This document shows positions 33,082 through 41,055 of a stretch of DNA of 64,000 nt, piece after piece. A model generated the notes under the pieces. That model was not told the origin of the DNA and did no database searches. It was given only the letters and a program-made list of their open reading frames with translations. Where the stretch lies: positions 1 to 64,000 of the forward strand of contig NZ_SUND01000013.1 in the NCBI RefSeq assembly GCF_005280205.1, written 5' to 3'. How positions within the stretch are numbered: the stretch's first letter is position 1; each line of letters opens with the position of its first letter. Made by a program: the position numbers and the translations under genes. The DNA is from Bacillus yapensis (GTDB taxonomy: Bacteria; Bacillota; Bacilli; Bacillales; Cytobacillaceae).

Positions 33082-33924
33082 ATGAGCAATTCTATTCCAG
33101 AAATTACGCTGAATGATGGTCTTACTGTACCGGTAATTGGTCTAGGGACTTACAAGCTAAAGGGAAATGAAGGGGCAAGCGCGATCCAAAATGCCCTCGA
33201 AATTGGCTATCGACTTCTTGATTCTGCCTATAATTATGAGAATGAAGGAACAGTAGGAGAAGCGATTAGGCGGAGTTCGGTACCGAGATCCGATCTACGA
33301 ATCACATCCAAATTGCCAGGGCGCTATCAGGAATATGACAAGGCGGTCACGGCCATTCAAGAATCTTTATATCGGGCCAATTTGGATTACTACGATTTGT
33401 ACCTCATCCATTGGCCAAATCCGAAGCAGGATCAATATGTGGAGGCTTGGCAGGCTTTGATTGATGCGAAAAAATGGGGACTCATCCGTTCGATTGGTGT
33501 GTGCAATTTCTTGCCTGAGCATCTGGAGCGATTGGAAAAAGAGACTGGTGTTCTTCCAAGCATGAATCAAATCGAATTACATCCGTTCTTCAACCAAGCT
33601 GAACAAAGAAAATATCATGAAGAGAAAAACGTCGCTACGCAATCTTGGAGTCCGTTTACGAGAGGATTTAAGGATTTACAAATTGAAACGCTTCAAACGA
33701 TTGCTGAGCATCACAACAAGACCATTCCTCAGGTTGTTTTAAGATGGCACTATCAACTAGGGGCTATTTCCATTCCAAAATCTGAATCACCGAAAAGACA
33801 GCTCGAAAACATCTCGATTTTTGATTTCTCACTCGATGAAACAGAAATGGAAATGATTTCACAATTGTCGCTTCCAGATGGAAGAATTGCGAATCAAGAT
33901 CCGGCTGTGTATGAGGAATTTTAA
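33082..33924 (+). CDS. Aldo/keto reductase
   Basis: The 280-aa NADPH-dependent reductase has the full AKR signature: VIGLGTYKLKGNEG, LLDSAYNYENEGTVGEAI with the catalytic Asp and Tyr, TSKLPG with the Lys, YLIHWPNP with the His, and IPKSESPKRQLENI for NADP phosphate. It resembles the YtbE/YvgN class that reduces glyoxal and other aldehydes. ATG 33082 is used; the ribosome site GGATGTGACAGG is weak. It is probably monocistronic. Confidence 0.9.
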   Translation: MSNSIPEITLNDGLTVPVIGLGTYKLKGNEGASAIQNALEIGYRLLDSAYNYENEGTVGEAIRRSSVPRSDLRITSKLPGRYQEYDKAVTAIQESLYRANLDYYDLYLIHWPNPKQDQYVEAWQALIDAKKWGLIRSIGVCNFLPEHLERLEKETGVLPSMNQIELHPFFNQAEQRKYHEEKNVATQSWSPFTRGFKDLQIETLQTIAEHHNKTIPQVVLRWHYQLGAISIPKSESPKRQLENISIFDFSLDETEMEMISQLSLPDGRIANQDPAVYEEF

Positions 33925-33944
33925 ATACTCAAATTAAATACAAG

Positions 33945-33974
33945 TTGACAGGTAGGAATAATGTGAATTATAAT
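33945..33974 (+). promoter_or_regulatory. Promoter of a short terminated RNA
   Basis: TTGACA (33945-33950), 18-nt spacer, TATAAT (33969-33974). Both hexamers are perfect. Confidence 0.75.
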
Positions 33975-33980
33975 TCATGT

Positions 33981-34048
33981 AAACAAATTACCTAGCTGAT
34001 CGGACAAACGAAGGCATGCCTATCATATTAGGTCATGTCTTTTTTTTA
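33981..34048 (+). ncRNA. Candidate small RNA or attenuated leader (about 65 nt)
   Basis: The consensus promoter is followed after about 30 nt by an intrinsic terminator (AAGGCATGCCTA with TAGGTCATGTCTT, 34011-34040, then eight T). An upstream ACCTA (33990-33994) can instead pair with TAGGT (34029-34033) of the terminator, an antiterminator-like alternative. There is no open frame with a ribosome site inside. I cannot match it to a known riboswitch. Confidence 0.55.
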
Positions 34049-34080
34049 CGCTGTTTTCTCATTGATTGTTTATTTTCTGT

Positions 34081-34130
34081 CGAAAAAAACTTGTTGTTTT
34101 TTTCGTAAATGTCCTAAAGCCGACATTTAC
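34081..34130. other. Two adjacent hairpins in the gap before the lipase gene
   Basis: CGAAAAAAAC/GTTTTTTTCG (34081-34105) and GTAAATGTC/GACATTTAC (34105-34130) are perfect and abut. They lie between the small RNA terminator and the lipase gene; the rest of this 373-bp gap shows no gene. Confidence 0.5.
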
Positions 34131-34297
34131 ACTACCTACAAGGTTTAGTGCTACACATTATTTTTGCACGGCACTTTTCGCTGGCCATTTACTGTCTTTA
34201 AAAGGAAATCTTGATATTCATTTAAATCAATTTATCTAATAGCAACAATTTTTGCGAAAAGAGCCTTTTTATATACAAAATTCAAGGGGGAATAGCC

Positions 34298-35059
34298 ATG
34301 AAAGAAGGATATTCAGTCATAGCAGGGGCAGAATCATTTTTTCTAAAAGGAAACAAGGTCGGCTTGTTACTCTCCCACGGATTCATGGGAACTCCTCAAA
34401 GTGTTGAATATGTAGGGAAGAGATTTTCGGATTTGGGATATACAGTTTATGCACCAAGATTAGCAGGTCATGGCACGGATTACAGAGATTTGGAAATCGC
34501 CACATATGAAGATTGGTTTGCAGAGCTTGAGAAAGGTTATGAGCTTTTAAAAGAACATTGTTCAATCATCTATGTGATGGGGCAATCGATGGGTGGAACA
34601 TTGGCGTTGTGGTTGGCAAGTAAATACAAGGATATTAAAGGGATTGTTCTCATCAACCCTGCACTAACGCTACCAAGCTATGAAAAATGGGTTGGCGTAT
34701 CAAACCCACGATATCTCGATGAATCCCTACCGGATATTAAGGCAGAAGGTGTCCATGAAATCACGTATAGCAAGGTTCCGATTTCTTCAATTCATCAACT
34801 GCAAGCGTTAATGGGAAAAACACCTGAACTCCTGCCATTAATCAATCAGCCGTTATTATGCTTTAAATCAGCAGTCGACCACGTAGTCCCACCAGAAAAT
34901 ACGGATTATATCTTTGACCATGTCTTATCCGAAGAAAAAGAAGTTGTTACGTTATACAATTCGTATCACGTTGCGTCGCTAGACAACGATCGTGACCGAA
35001 TTATTATTCAGGCACATAGCTATATTCAGGAAAAAACAGGTGAATTGATCCATAGATAA
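34298..35059 (+). CDS. Alpha/beta hydrolase, monoacylglycerol lipase/carboxylesterase
   Basis: The 253-aa hydrolase carries nucleophile Ser97 in MGQSMGGT, oxyanion motif SHGFMGTP, Asp in SAVDHVVPP and His in NSYHVASLD. Sequence and length match the thermostable monoacylglycerol lipase of Bacillus sp. H257 and Est30-like esterases. It should release free fatty acid from monoglycerides or short esters. ATG 34298 follows AAGGGGGA. It is monocistronic with a strong terminator. Confidence 0.9.
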   Translation: MKEGYSVIAGAESFFLKGNKVGLLLSHGFMGTPQSVEYVGKRFSDLGYTVYAPRLAGHGTDYRDLEIATYEDWFAELEKGYELLKEHCSIIYVMGQSMGGTLALWLASKYKDIKGIVLINPALTLPSYEKWVGVSNPRYLDESLPDIKAEGVHEITYSKVPISSIHQLQALMGKTPELLPLINQPLLCFKSAVDHVVPPENTDYIFDHVLSEEKEVVTLYNSYHVASLDNDRDRIIIQAHSYIQEKTGELIHR

Positions 35060-35091
35060 AAAAGAGCGACCAAAGTGGTTGCTCTTTTTTG
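35058..35091 (+). terminator. Terminator of the lipase gene
   Basis: AAAGAGCGACC pairs with GGTTGCTCTTT across a 5-nt loop, followed by TTTT. Confidence 0.9.
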
Positions 35092-35290
35092 CCGTTATTC
35101 GGGTCATCATGATTCTGTCTTTTCACTGTATAGATTCACGGCTCAATTTGTGGGGAGAAAGTAGAGGCATTTGCGCCTTATTAAAAAAATCGACCTAAAA
35201 TTACAGCAAGATTTGGAAAGTCAAAGAAACTCAATGTTGTTATCTTTTAAGTATAAAAAGAAAGGAGTACAAATCGAGAAAAATCGGAAT

Positions 35291-36160
35291 TTAGATTTCT
35301 GAATCAATTGGGAGTTTTTTGATAGGTGCATAGATGTGGTAGCTAGATTCAAGATTGTGTAGGTTCTCAAAAACTTGAATAAGTTCGATATCTGTATTCT
35401 CGGATTCTTGCTTGGAAATTTTCAAGAATCTTGCAAAGTCGCTCTTTAGCACCTCGCCTAATTCAAGGAGATCACCAGAATATCTGAACTTGGCACAAAA
35501 GATTTGTGGTACATCAATTGTAAAATACAATGGTTTATCTATTTGGATATCACGTGGAATCCCAGCCAGTACATTGAAACGGGTAGAATTGTGATGGCAG
35601 TTCGAATAGATCACATAACATGGACCATTTACAGTTGTATTAATATGATCTAATACCATTTTTATATGAGAGCGAATCTTCATTCTGTAATCTTCGGTTT
35701 CTAAATCAACTTCGAAGACAATTCCAGTAATCCTAATCGATTCAAATTCTGTAAGGGTAAAATCGGTGACAATATCCCCATTGATGTTTTTAATTGGTCT
35801 CTTCACAACTGAAGGTATTGGAAGTGGAGTTAAGGGTGTATCGCTTCCTCTTACAGAGCTTGGAGTAATACCATATTTCCGCTTAAAAGCACGGGTGAAG
35901 GAAGCTTGAGTGCCGAAGTTGAACTGATAGGCGATGTCGGTTAAAGACAAGGTGTCGTTTTGAAGCAATGTTACAGACGCATTCAATCTTCTAGATAATA
36001 TGTAATTGTTTAAAGAACACCCCATCATGGCAGAAAAAAGTCTATGGAAATAGTATTTTGACATGTTGAAGGTATTCGCAACAGAGTCGAGAGACAAAGG
36101 TTGTTGTAAGTTATCCTCAATATAATGTAAAGCATTTTCGATTACATCATAATGTTCCAA
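35291..36160 (-). CDS. AraC family regulator with GyrI-like effector domain
   Basis: The 289-aa protein has tandem AraC HTH motifs (LSLDSVANTFNMSKYYFHRLFS and LSLTDIAYQFNFGTQASFTRAF) in the first 110 residues. A C-terminal GyrI-like domain ends SSYHIYAPIKKL. The start TTG 36160 lies 5 nt after AAGGTG and gives the usual short N-terminus; a TTG ten codons earlier overlaps that ribosome site. It is divergent from a DUF4386 membrane protein (93-bp gap), a likely regulatory target. Confidence 0.87.
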   Translation of the reverse strand: MEHYDVIENALHYIEDNLQQPLSLDSVANTFNMSKYYFHRLFSAMMGCSLNNYILSRRLNASVTLLQNDTLSLTDIAYQFNFGTQASFTRAFKRKYGITPSSVRGSDTPLTPLPIPSVVKRPIKNINGDIVTDFTLTEFESIRITGIVFEVDLETEDYRMKIRSHIKMVLDHINTTVNGPCYVIYSNCHHNSTRFNVLAGIPRDIQIDKPLYFTIDVPQIFCAKFRYSGDLLELGEVLKSDFARFLKISKQESENTDIELIQVFENLHNLESSYHIYAPIKKLPIDSEI

Positions 36161-36253
36161 AGTATCACCTTTTTCCCATGCTTTTTTCAAGATTTTTTAT
36201 AAACAGTTTACCATATGAATCTAGGAAAGTAATTATGTAGAGGAGGGAACGTA

Positions 36254-36952
36254 ATGACTCAAGACAGAATGAATGGAATTATAATCGGTCTTTTATATAT
36301 AGCGGCTGCAGCCACTTCTATTATAGCTGTTATCTTTTATCAGCCGGTATTGGAGGACCAATGGTACTTGTCCGTGACAAATGGATTCAAAACGAAGGTA
36401 TTAATAGGTGTGCTAAATGACGTTTTACTTGTAGTCTCGGCGGTTGGGACAGCAGTGATGCTATTTCCTTACCTTCGACGTTGGGATGAACATATTGCAT
36501 TAGGGTATCTTTGTTTTCGATTTATGGAAGCTGTTTTTATTGCTATAGGCTTGGTCAGTATACTAGGTTTATGGCATCTTAGCATATATTATGATGAGGG
36601 TCGCTTTGTGAGTGAAGAACATCTTTTTTCCATTGGTTTATTATTGCAATCATTTCATCGCTGGACTGCTATGTTGGGACCGAATCTAATGCTAGGCCTA
36701 AATACTTTTTTGTATAGTTCATTGCTACTTAAAACAAAGCTTGTCCCAAAACCGTTAGCGGTATTTGGTATGATTACAGCCGTTTTAGTATTTATAGCCG
36801 GTTTACTTGAAATGTTTGGGATTGTAGAGCCGTTCTCAGCCATAAAAGGACTCATTGCCCTACCAGTAGGCGTTTATGAAATGAGCTTGGCGGTCTGGCT
36901 AATCGTCAAGGGATTTGATAAGCAAATGCTTGGGAAGTTAACGCTTAAGTAG
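36254..36952 (+). CDS. DUF4386 membrane protein
   Basis: The 232-aa protein has about six helices with DUF4386 features: IIGLLYIAAAATSIIAVIFYQPVL at the start, FRFMEAVFIAIGLVSILGLW in the middle, MLGPNLMLGLNTFLYSSLL and the C-terminal FSAIKGLIALPVGVYEMSLAVWLI. Its function is unknown. ATG 36254 follows GAGGAGGGA. It is transcribed away from the AraC gene, in the usual layout of a regulator and its target. Confidence 0.87.
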   Translation: MTQDRMNGIIIGLLYIAAAATSIIAVIFYQPVLEDQWYLSVTNGFKTKVLIGVLNDVLLVVSAVGTAVMLFPYLRRWDEHIALGYLCFRFMEAVFIAIGLVSILGLWHLSIYYDEGRFVSEEHLFSIGLLLQSFHRWTAMLGPNLMLGLNTFLYSSLLLKTKLVPKPLAVFGMITAVLVFIAGLLEMFGIVEPFSAIKGLIALPVGVYEMSLAVWLIVKGFDKQMLGKLTLK

Positions 36953-36965
36953 TAGTTTCAAAGTG

Positions 36966-37003
36966 AAGGTAGCTAACTATTTCTGGAGAGCTACCTTTTT
37001 TAA
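36966..37003 (+). terminator. Terminator of the DUF4386 gene
   Basis: AAGGTAGCT pairs with AGCTACCTT across a 14-nt loop, followed by TTTTT. Confidence 0.9.
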
Positions 37004-37153
37004 AACGCGTTTCTATACGGGGACTTAATTCTGAATAATTTTACATTCCCTTAAAATTATCTCCACATTTCTTTGCTACATTAATGTTAATTAAATGTAC
37101 TCCTTTCAACCCCCATTTAAAAATCCCCACTTAAATATAAGGGAGCTGTGTAG

Positions 37154-38287
37154 ATGAAAAAACCAAAAATATTAATCTTAACAGCCAATTATGGTAACGG
37201 ACATCTCCAAGTGGCACGAGCACTTCAAGAACGATTCTTAATCGCTAAAGCCGATGTATGTGTAAGAAATATGTTTCAAGAAACGAATCCCCGCTTAAAT
37301 GAATGGACTAGAAAATTATATCTTAAAAGTTTTACTAAGGGTGGGAAGCATCTATATCGACTTTTCTACTATAGCAGCCAAGAAATTACGAAACGTCAAA
37401 ACTTAATGTTGTTTCCTTACGGGTATTCGACTCTTCGTAAAATCATCGACGAAGAACAGCCAGACGCCATTATTAATACATATCCTTCTTATGCAGTCGA
37501 ATATTTTTCAACAAAAATAAATCATGCGCCCCCTACCTATACAGTCATCACAGATTATTGTCTCCATCACGCATGGATTCAGCCTTCCATTGCGAAATAC
37601 TATGTGGCCACCCAACATCTCAAGAATCTCTTAATCAACCATGACATCGATCCAAACAAGATTGCTGTTACTGGAATACCAGTCGAAAAACAATTTGAGC
37701 ACTCCCATAGCCGGAAATCTTTAATAGATAAATATCAACTTAACGCCAATCTGAAAACTGTATTAATTGTTGCTGGGGCTTATGGTGTATCAAAGGAAAT
37801 CAAGTATATTTGCGATGAGTTAAGGAAAGAAAAAGGCATGCAGATATTGGTCGTTTGTGGGAAAAATCAGCAGCTTTTCCATCAGTTAGAGACGAAATAT
37901 CAACAGGAAAATAGGGTTCGAGTCTTTGGCTACGTAAATCAGATGGCTGAGCTGTTTGAACTTGCAACCTGTGTGGTTACGAAACCTGGAGGGATTATAT
38001 TATCAGAGGCTGTTGTGAAAAATGTACCAATTGTTTTACTAGGTGCAACGCCTGGTCAAGAGAGGGAGAATGCCCTGTTTTTTCAAAGCCATGGTGCGGC
38101 AATCTTTTGTGAGAAATGGGAACAGCTTGTGGCAGAAATACAACAACTCGTTACCGATGATGAAAAGTTAAAAGAAATGAAAGCTGCAGTGACAAGCCTT
38201 TTGAGTCCCCAAGCAGCAGGTAAAATTGTCACAGATGTGCTCGAGACTTATGATTGGAAAGTGACGCAAAGTGAGCTAAAGGGTTGA
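37154..38287 (+). CDS. MGDG synthase-like glycosyltransferase (UgtP-related)
   Basis: The 377-aa protein has an MGDG-synthase N-terminal domain (KILILTANYGNGHLQVARAL, with ITDYCLHHAWIQP about residue 135) and a GT28 C-terminal domain (VCGKNQQLFHQLE, then VVTKPGGIILSEAV as nucleotide-sugar site). Relatives such as UgtP add glucose to diacylglycerol to make membrane glycolipids and the lipoteichoic-acid anchor. It is a paralogue rather than an evident ugtP by context. ATG 37154 follows AAGGGAG. Confidence 0.87.
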   Translation: MKKPKILILTANYGNGHLQVARALQERFLIAKADVCVRNMFQETNPRLNEWTRKLYLKSFTKGGKHLYRLFYYSSQEITKRQNLMLFPYGYSTLRKIIDEEQPDAIINTYPSYAVEYFSTKINHAPPTYTVITDYCLHHAWIQPSIAKYYVATQHLKNLLINHDIDPNKIAVTGIPVEKQFEHSHSRKSLIDKYQLNANLKTVLIVAGAYGVSKEIKYICDELRKEKGMQILVVCGKNQQLFHQLETKYQQENRVRVFGYVNQMAELFELATCVVTKPGGIILSEAVVKNVPIVLLGATPGQERENALFFQSHGAAIFCEKWEQLVAEIQQLVTDDEKLKEMKAAVTSLLSPQAAGKIVTDVLETYDWKVTQSELKG

Positions 38288-38307
38288 GTTTGAATACATC
38301 AAATAAT

Positions 38308-38342
38308 AGAAGCCTTCACAAAAAATGTGAAGGCTTCTTTCA
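38308..38342. terminator. Bidirectional terminator between the glycosyltransferase and lipoprotein genes
   Basis: AGAAGCCTTCACA and TGTGAAGGCTTCT form a perfect 13-bp stem with a 5-nt loop. TTTC follows on the plus strand, and the minus-strand tail is ATTATTTG. Confidence 0.85.
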
Positions 38343-38362
38343 TGATATGTGATGTCTATGGT

Positions 38363-38515
38363 CTACTCGTTTGTTTCTTCTGTTCCTTCATCTTCTGCAG
38401 GTGTTTCAGTTGCTGGATCCTCAGGTTGTTCCTCTTCTTGGTCTGCACAACCAGTCATAAAGCCAGTGAAAAGTAAAGCTGTCATCATTGCTAATGTTAA
38501 CTTTTTGAATTTCAA
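38363..38515 (-). CDS. Small lipoprotein (50 aa)
   Basis: A 50-aa gene lies on the minus strand. The start TTG 38515 has GAGGTGAT upstream. The protein has a basic N-terminus (MKFKKLTLAMMTALLF), a lipobox FMTGC with lipid-bearing Cys23, and a mature part that is almost only Glu, Asp, Thr, Pro and Ala (GC-ADQEEEQPED, ending EGTEETNE). Short acidic lipoproteins of this sort occur in Bacillaceae without a known role. A diverged, broken copy lies at 57372-57509. The upstream region carries Pho-box-like repeats, so phosphate-linked expression is possible. Confidence 0.8.
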   Translation of the reverse strand: MKFKKLTLAMMTALLFTGFMTGCADQEEEQPEDPATETPAEDEGTEETNE

Positions 38516-38704
38516 GAAAATCACCTCATCAAAGGAATTTTTGGTACTACCCTAGTGTAATTCGGTTTTGTTAATCCAATATTAAGTTACTTCTAATTTT
38601 TGTTAATAGTTTCCAAATCCATGTACCTACGAGTAGATTATTACTTTCATCCTAAGGAGCGCCATTTTACTAGCTTTAAGCGGAAAATAATAGTCATTTC
38701 CGTC

Positions 38705-38743
38705 TTAACAATCCCTTAAAAAGAAATTAACGTCCTATTAACC
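38705..38743 (+). promoter_or_regulatory. Pho-box array 1 (PhoP binding, predicted)
   Basis: TTAACA, TTAAAA, TTAACG and TTAACC begin at 38705, 38716, 38727 and 38738, exactly 11 bp apart, as in PhoP sites of Bacillus (TTHAYA repeated). A TATTCT -10 candidate is at 38764-38769. They lie about 250 bp before the PHP phosphodiesterase gene. No gene was found in the rest of 38516-38991. Confidence 0.65.
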
Positions 38744-38748
38744 TTTTA

Positions 38749-38764
38749 AACTTGGTACCAAGTT
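38749..38764. promoter_or_regulatory. Perfect 16-bp palindrome
   Basis: AACTTGGTACCAAGTT follows the Pho-box array. It could be an operator; the binding protein is unknown. Confidence 0.4.
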
Positions 38765-38991
38765 ATTCTTAAGTTAAGACAGTTATTTTAAAGATTATTG
38801 TTAAAATCTTAAATCCGATTTTAACGTAGAAATAGCTAATTTGTGCTCATTATTAAGTTTACTAGCTCTTTTCTCATCTATTTAAGGATGTATATTTTTA
38901 AAACAAGATGAGTTCACCATATTTTTAGTTCCAAAAGCAACAAAGTTAGAGAAAAGAGCTTTAGTTATTAAATAGTGGGAGGGTACCAAGT

Positions 38992-39849
38992 ATGAAAGTA
39001 GAATTGCATTGTCATACGAATATTTCCGATTGTCCGCTGTCCATTAATGAGGTCTTATCCCTAGCGCTTGAACAGGAAGTAACACACTTAGCGGTGACAA
39101 ACCATGACACAACAAAGGGTCTCGAAGACGCAATAGAATGTGGCAAGCGAGTTGGCATCGAAATCATTCCGGGAATTGAGGTTTCTGGCTTTGACTTTGA
39201 GCGAGGTAGACGTGTGCACATTCTTGGGTATTTTATTGAACCAGGAAGTGAAGCTATTGAGCTTGTTTGCCAGCCGTTAGTGGAAAAAAGACATCAAGCT
39301 TCGAATGAAATGGTGGAACGCTTGATGGCAGCTGGCTATAACATTACATGGGAGCGATGTCTCGAAATCGCCCATGGGGGAACGGGTGTGTACAAGCAGC
39401 ATATCATGCAGGCACTAATTGAAGTTGGCTATGCTGACTCTATTTATGGCGAGCTTTATAAGAAAATATTCAATCGTGGACAAAACGGGGAGCCGCCAGG
39501 AATTGCTTTTATTCCGATGAAATATATCGATGCTTTTACTGCCGTTAAAATCATTCGGCAAGCTGGAGGCGTTCCGGTGCTCGCACATCCTGGACAGTAT
39601 CGCAATTTTGAAATGGTCCCAGAATTAGTGGAAGCAGGATTGCAGGGCATTGAAGTGTGGCATCCATTGCATGAAAAAAAAGATGAGGAAATGGCAAAAG
39701 AGCTCGCCAACGAATACGACCTCGTTATGACAGGAGGTTCCGATTTCCACGGTGCATATGGAGAGAAACCAGTCCTTTTAGGGAGCAAGAACCCAGGTAT
39801 TGAAGCACTCGAGGCATTGAAATTAAGAAAAGAAAGGTTGAGTGTGTAG
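38992..39849 (+). CDS. PHP-domain phosphodiesterase (probable PhnPP)
   Basis: The 285-aa protein has a PHP metal site: LHCHTNISD, the NHDT strand, PGIEVSGFDF, LAHPGQYRN, and the closing SDFHG. Length and order match PhnPP of Eggerthella (a PHP enzyme that opens the 5-phosphoribosyl 1,2-cyclic phosphate made by C-P lyase). The adjacent gene is a phosphonate-type hexapeptide transferase, and no phnP is present in the phn cluster at 47.9-57.3 kb, so it probably fills that step. ATG 38992 follows GGGAGGG. Other PHP nucleases are possible. Confidence 0.8.
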   Translation: MKVELHCHTNISDCPLSINEVLSLALEQEVTHLAVTNHDTTKGLEDAIECGKRVGIEIIPGIEVSGFDFERGRRVHILGYFIEPGSEAIELVCQPLVEKRHQASNEMVERLMAAGYNITWERCLEIAHGGTGVYKQHIMQALIEVGYADSIYGELYKKIFNRGQNGEPPGIAFIPMKYIDAFTAVKIIRQAGGVPVLAHPGQYRNFEMVPELVEAGLQGIEVWHPLHEKKDEEMAKELANEYDLVMTGGSDFHGAYGEKPVLLGSKNPGIEALEALKLRKERLSV

Positions 39850-39850
39850 G

Positions 39851-40483
39851 ATGCCGCTAATCTTTCAACCGCATAATGAAAAAAAGTTATCTTCTGCACC
39901 AAGCATAGATGATACGAGCCATATCGTTGATAGTTTTGCAGGAGCGTGGACCTCAATTGGACCGAATAATAAAATCATCGAATCTTCATTCGGTGACTAC
40001 ACGTACACAATGGATGATGTGACGGTCAACTATGCTGAAATTGGTAAATTCAGTTCGATTGCTTCGCATGTTTGTATTAACCCAGTTCAGCATCCAATGG
40101 ACCGAGTGACCCAGCACCATATGACCTATCGAAAAGTAGCATATGACTTTGATGAAAAAGATGACGATGCACTATTCGAGTGGCGTCGGACGCATCGAGT
40201 TAAAATTGGCCATGACGTCTGGATTGGTCATGGTGCCATTATTATGAAGGGTGTTGAGATTGGTACGGGTGCTGTTATTGGCTCAGGAGCTATCGTGACG
40301 AAAAGCGTTGAACCGTATACGATCGTTGTGGGGACTCCTGCCAAACCGATTAAAAGAAGATTTTCAGAAGAAGTAGCTGAAAAACTACTAGAAATCGCTT
40401 GGTGGGATTGGCCGCGAGAAAAGCTTGAATCTCATTTTCATGAGTTCAATGACATAGAAGCTTTTATCAAAAAGCATGGATAA
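39851..40483 (+). CDS. Phosphonate-associated hexapeptide-repeat transferase
   Basis: The 210-aa protein is a left-handed beta-helix acetyltransferase: DDVTVNYAEIGKFSSIASHVCINP, the insert HPMDRVTQHHMTYRK, then HDVWIGHGAIIMKGVEIGTG and AVIGSGAIVTKSVEPYTIVV. This form, with the WDWP-containing C-terminus, is typical of hexapeptide proteins found with C-P lyase operons. Its acceptor is not established (an acetylated phosphonate or ribose intermediate is plausible). ATG 39851 is chosen; an in-frame GTG at 39842, closer to GAAAGG, may be used. It is co-transcribed with the PHP gene. Confidence 0.83.
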   Translation: MPLIFQPHNEKKLSSAPSIDDTSHIVDSFAGAWTSIGPNNKIIESSFGDYTYTMDDVTVNYAEIGKFSSIASHVCINPVQHPMDRVTQHHMTYRKVAYDFDEKDDDALFEWRRTHRVKIGHDVWIGHGAIIMKGVEIGTGAVIGSGAIVTKSVEPYTIVVGTPAKPIKRRFSEEVAEKLLEIAWWDWPREKLESHFHEFNDIEAFIKKHG

Positions 40484-40490
40484 TTTTGCT

Positions 40491-40519
40491 GGGACCCCTT
40501 GTGGTCCTTTTTTATTTTT
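40491..40519 (+). terminator. Terminator of the PHP/transferase operon
   Basis: GGGACC and GGTCC arms pair, followed by TTTTTTATTTTT. Confidence 0.75.
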
Positions 40520-40691
40520 ACAAACTTGGATAAGTATTCAAAAAATAGATAGAATCGTATCTGTTCCATATATAAGTTGAATAGAAACATAAATGGGATT
40601 AATGCTACAGTTGTTAATGTTATTGGCCTTCTGTAGATGGAGTGTATATTAACATTTCATATAGGATCATTAAATCATTGAGGTGGAGTCT

Positions 40692-41030
40692 ATGAAAAAT
40701 AAGGTTATTTTACTAACATCCGATCAGCTTGGAAAAGGGGACAAGGAACTCGGGGAAGGAATATTAGAAACCTTCTTTACGATTCTTAAGCAAAAAGAAG
40801 ATTTGCCCCTAGCTATCTTTTGTATGAACCGAGGTGTATTTGCCTTAACTGAACAATCCCTTGTTTCACTCCATTTAAAAGAATTGGAAGAAAAGGGAGT
40901 AGCGGTCTTAGCTTGTAAAACATGTGTGGACTATTATGAGCTAAATGAACAGCTAGCAACAGGGAAAATTAGTGGGATGGCTCACTTTATTGAATTGGCT
41001 TCAAAGTATGAAGTCCTTACATTATCTTAA
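40692..41030 (+). CDS. DsrE-like protein of the selenium/sulfur module
   Basis: The 112-aa protein has a DsrE fold: VILLTSDQLGKGDKELGEGILETF matches the second domain of YedF, and LACKTCVDYYEL holds a CxxC pair. YedF-type proteins are predicted to carry sulfur or selenium. The ATG at 40692 is 4-5 nt after AGGTGGAG. It is first in a three-gene operon with a YedE transporter and a TusA-like gene. YedF fuses TusA and DsrE domains; here they are separate genes. Confidence 0.85.
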   Translation: MKNKVILLTSDQLGKGDKELGEGILETFFTILKQKEDLPLAIFCMNRGVFALTEQSLVSLHLKELEEKGVAVLACKTCVDYYELNEQLATGKISGMAHFIELASKYEVLTLS

Positions 41031-41055
41031 GTTGTAAATAAGGAGAAACTAAAAA

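Noticed and set aside
38349-38555. 68-aa plus-strand Ser/Val-rich frame
   Set aside because: It is the antisense of the minus-strand lipoprotein gene, which has a ribosome site and a lipobox.
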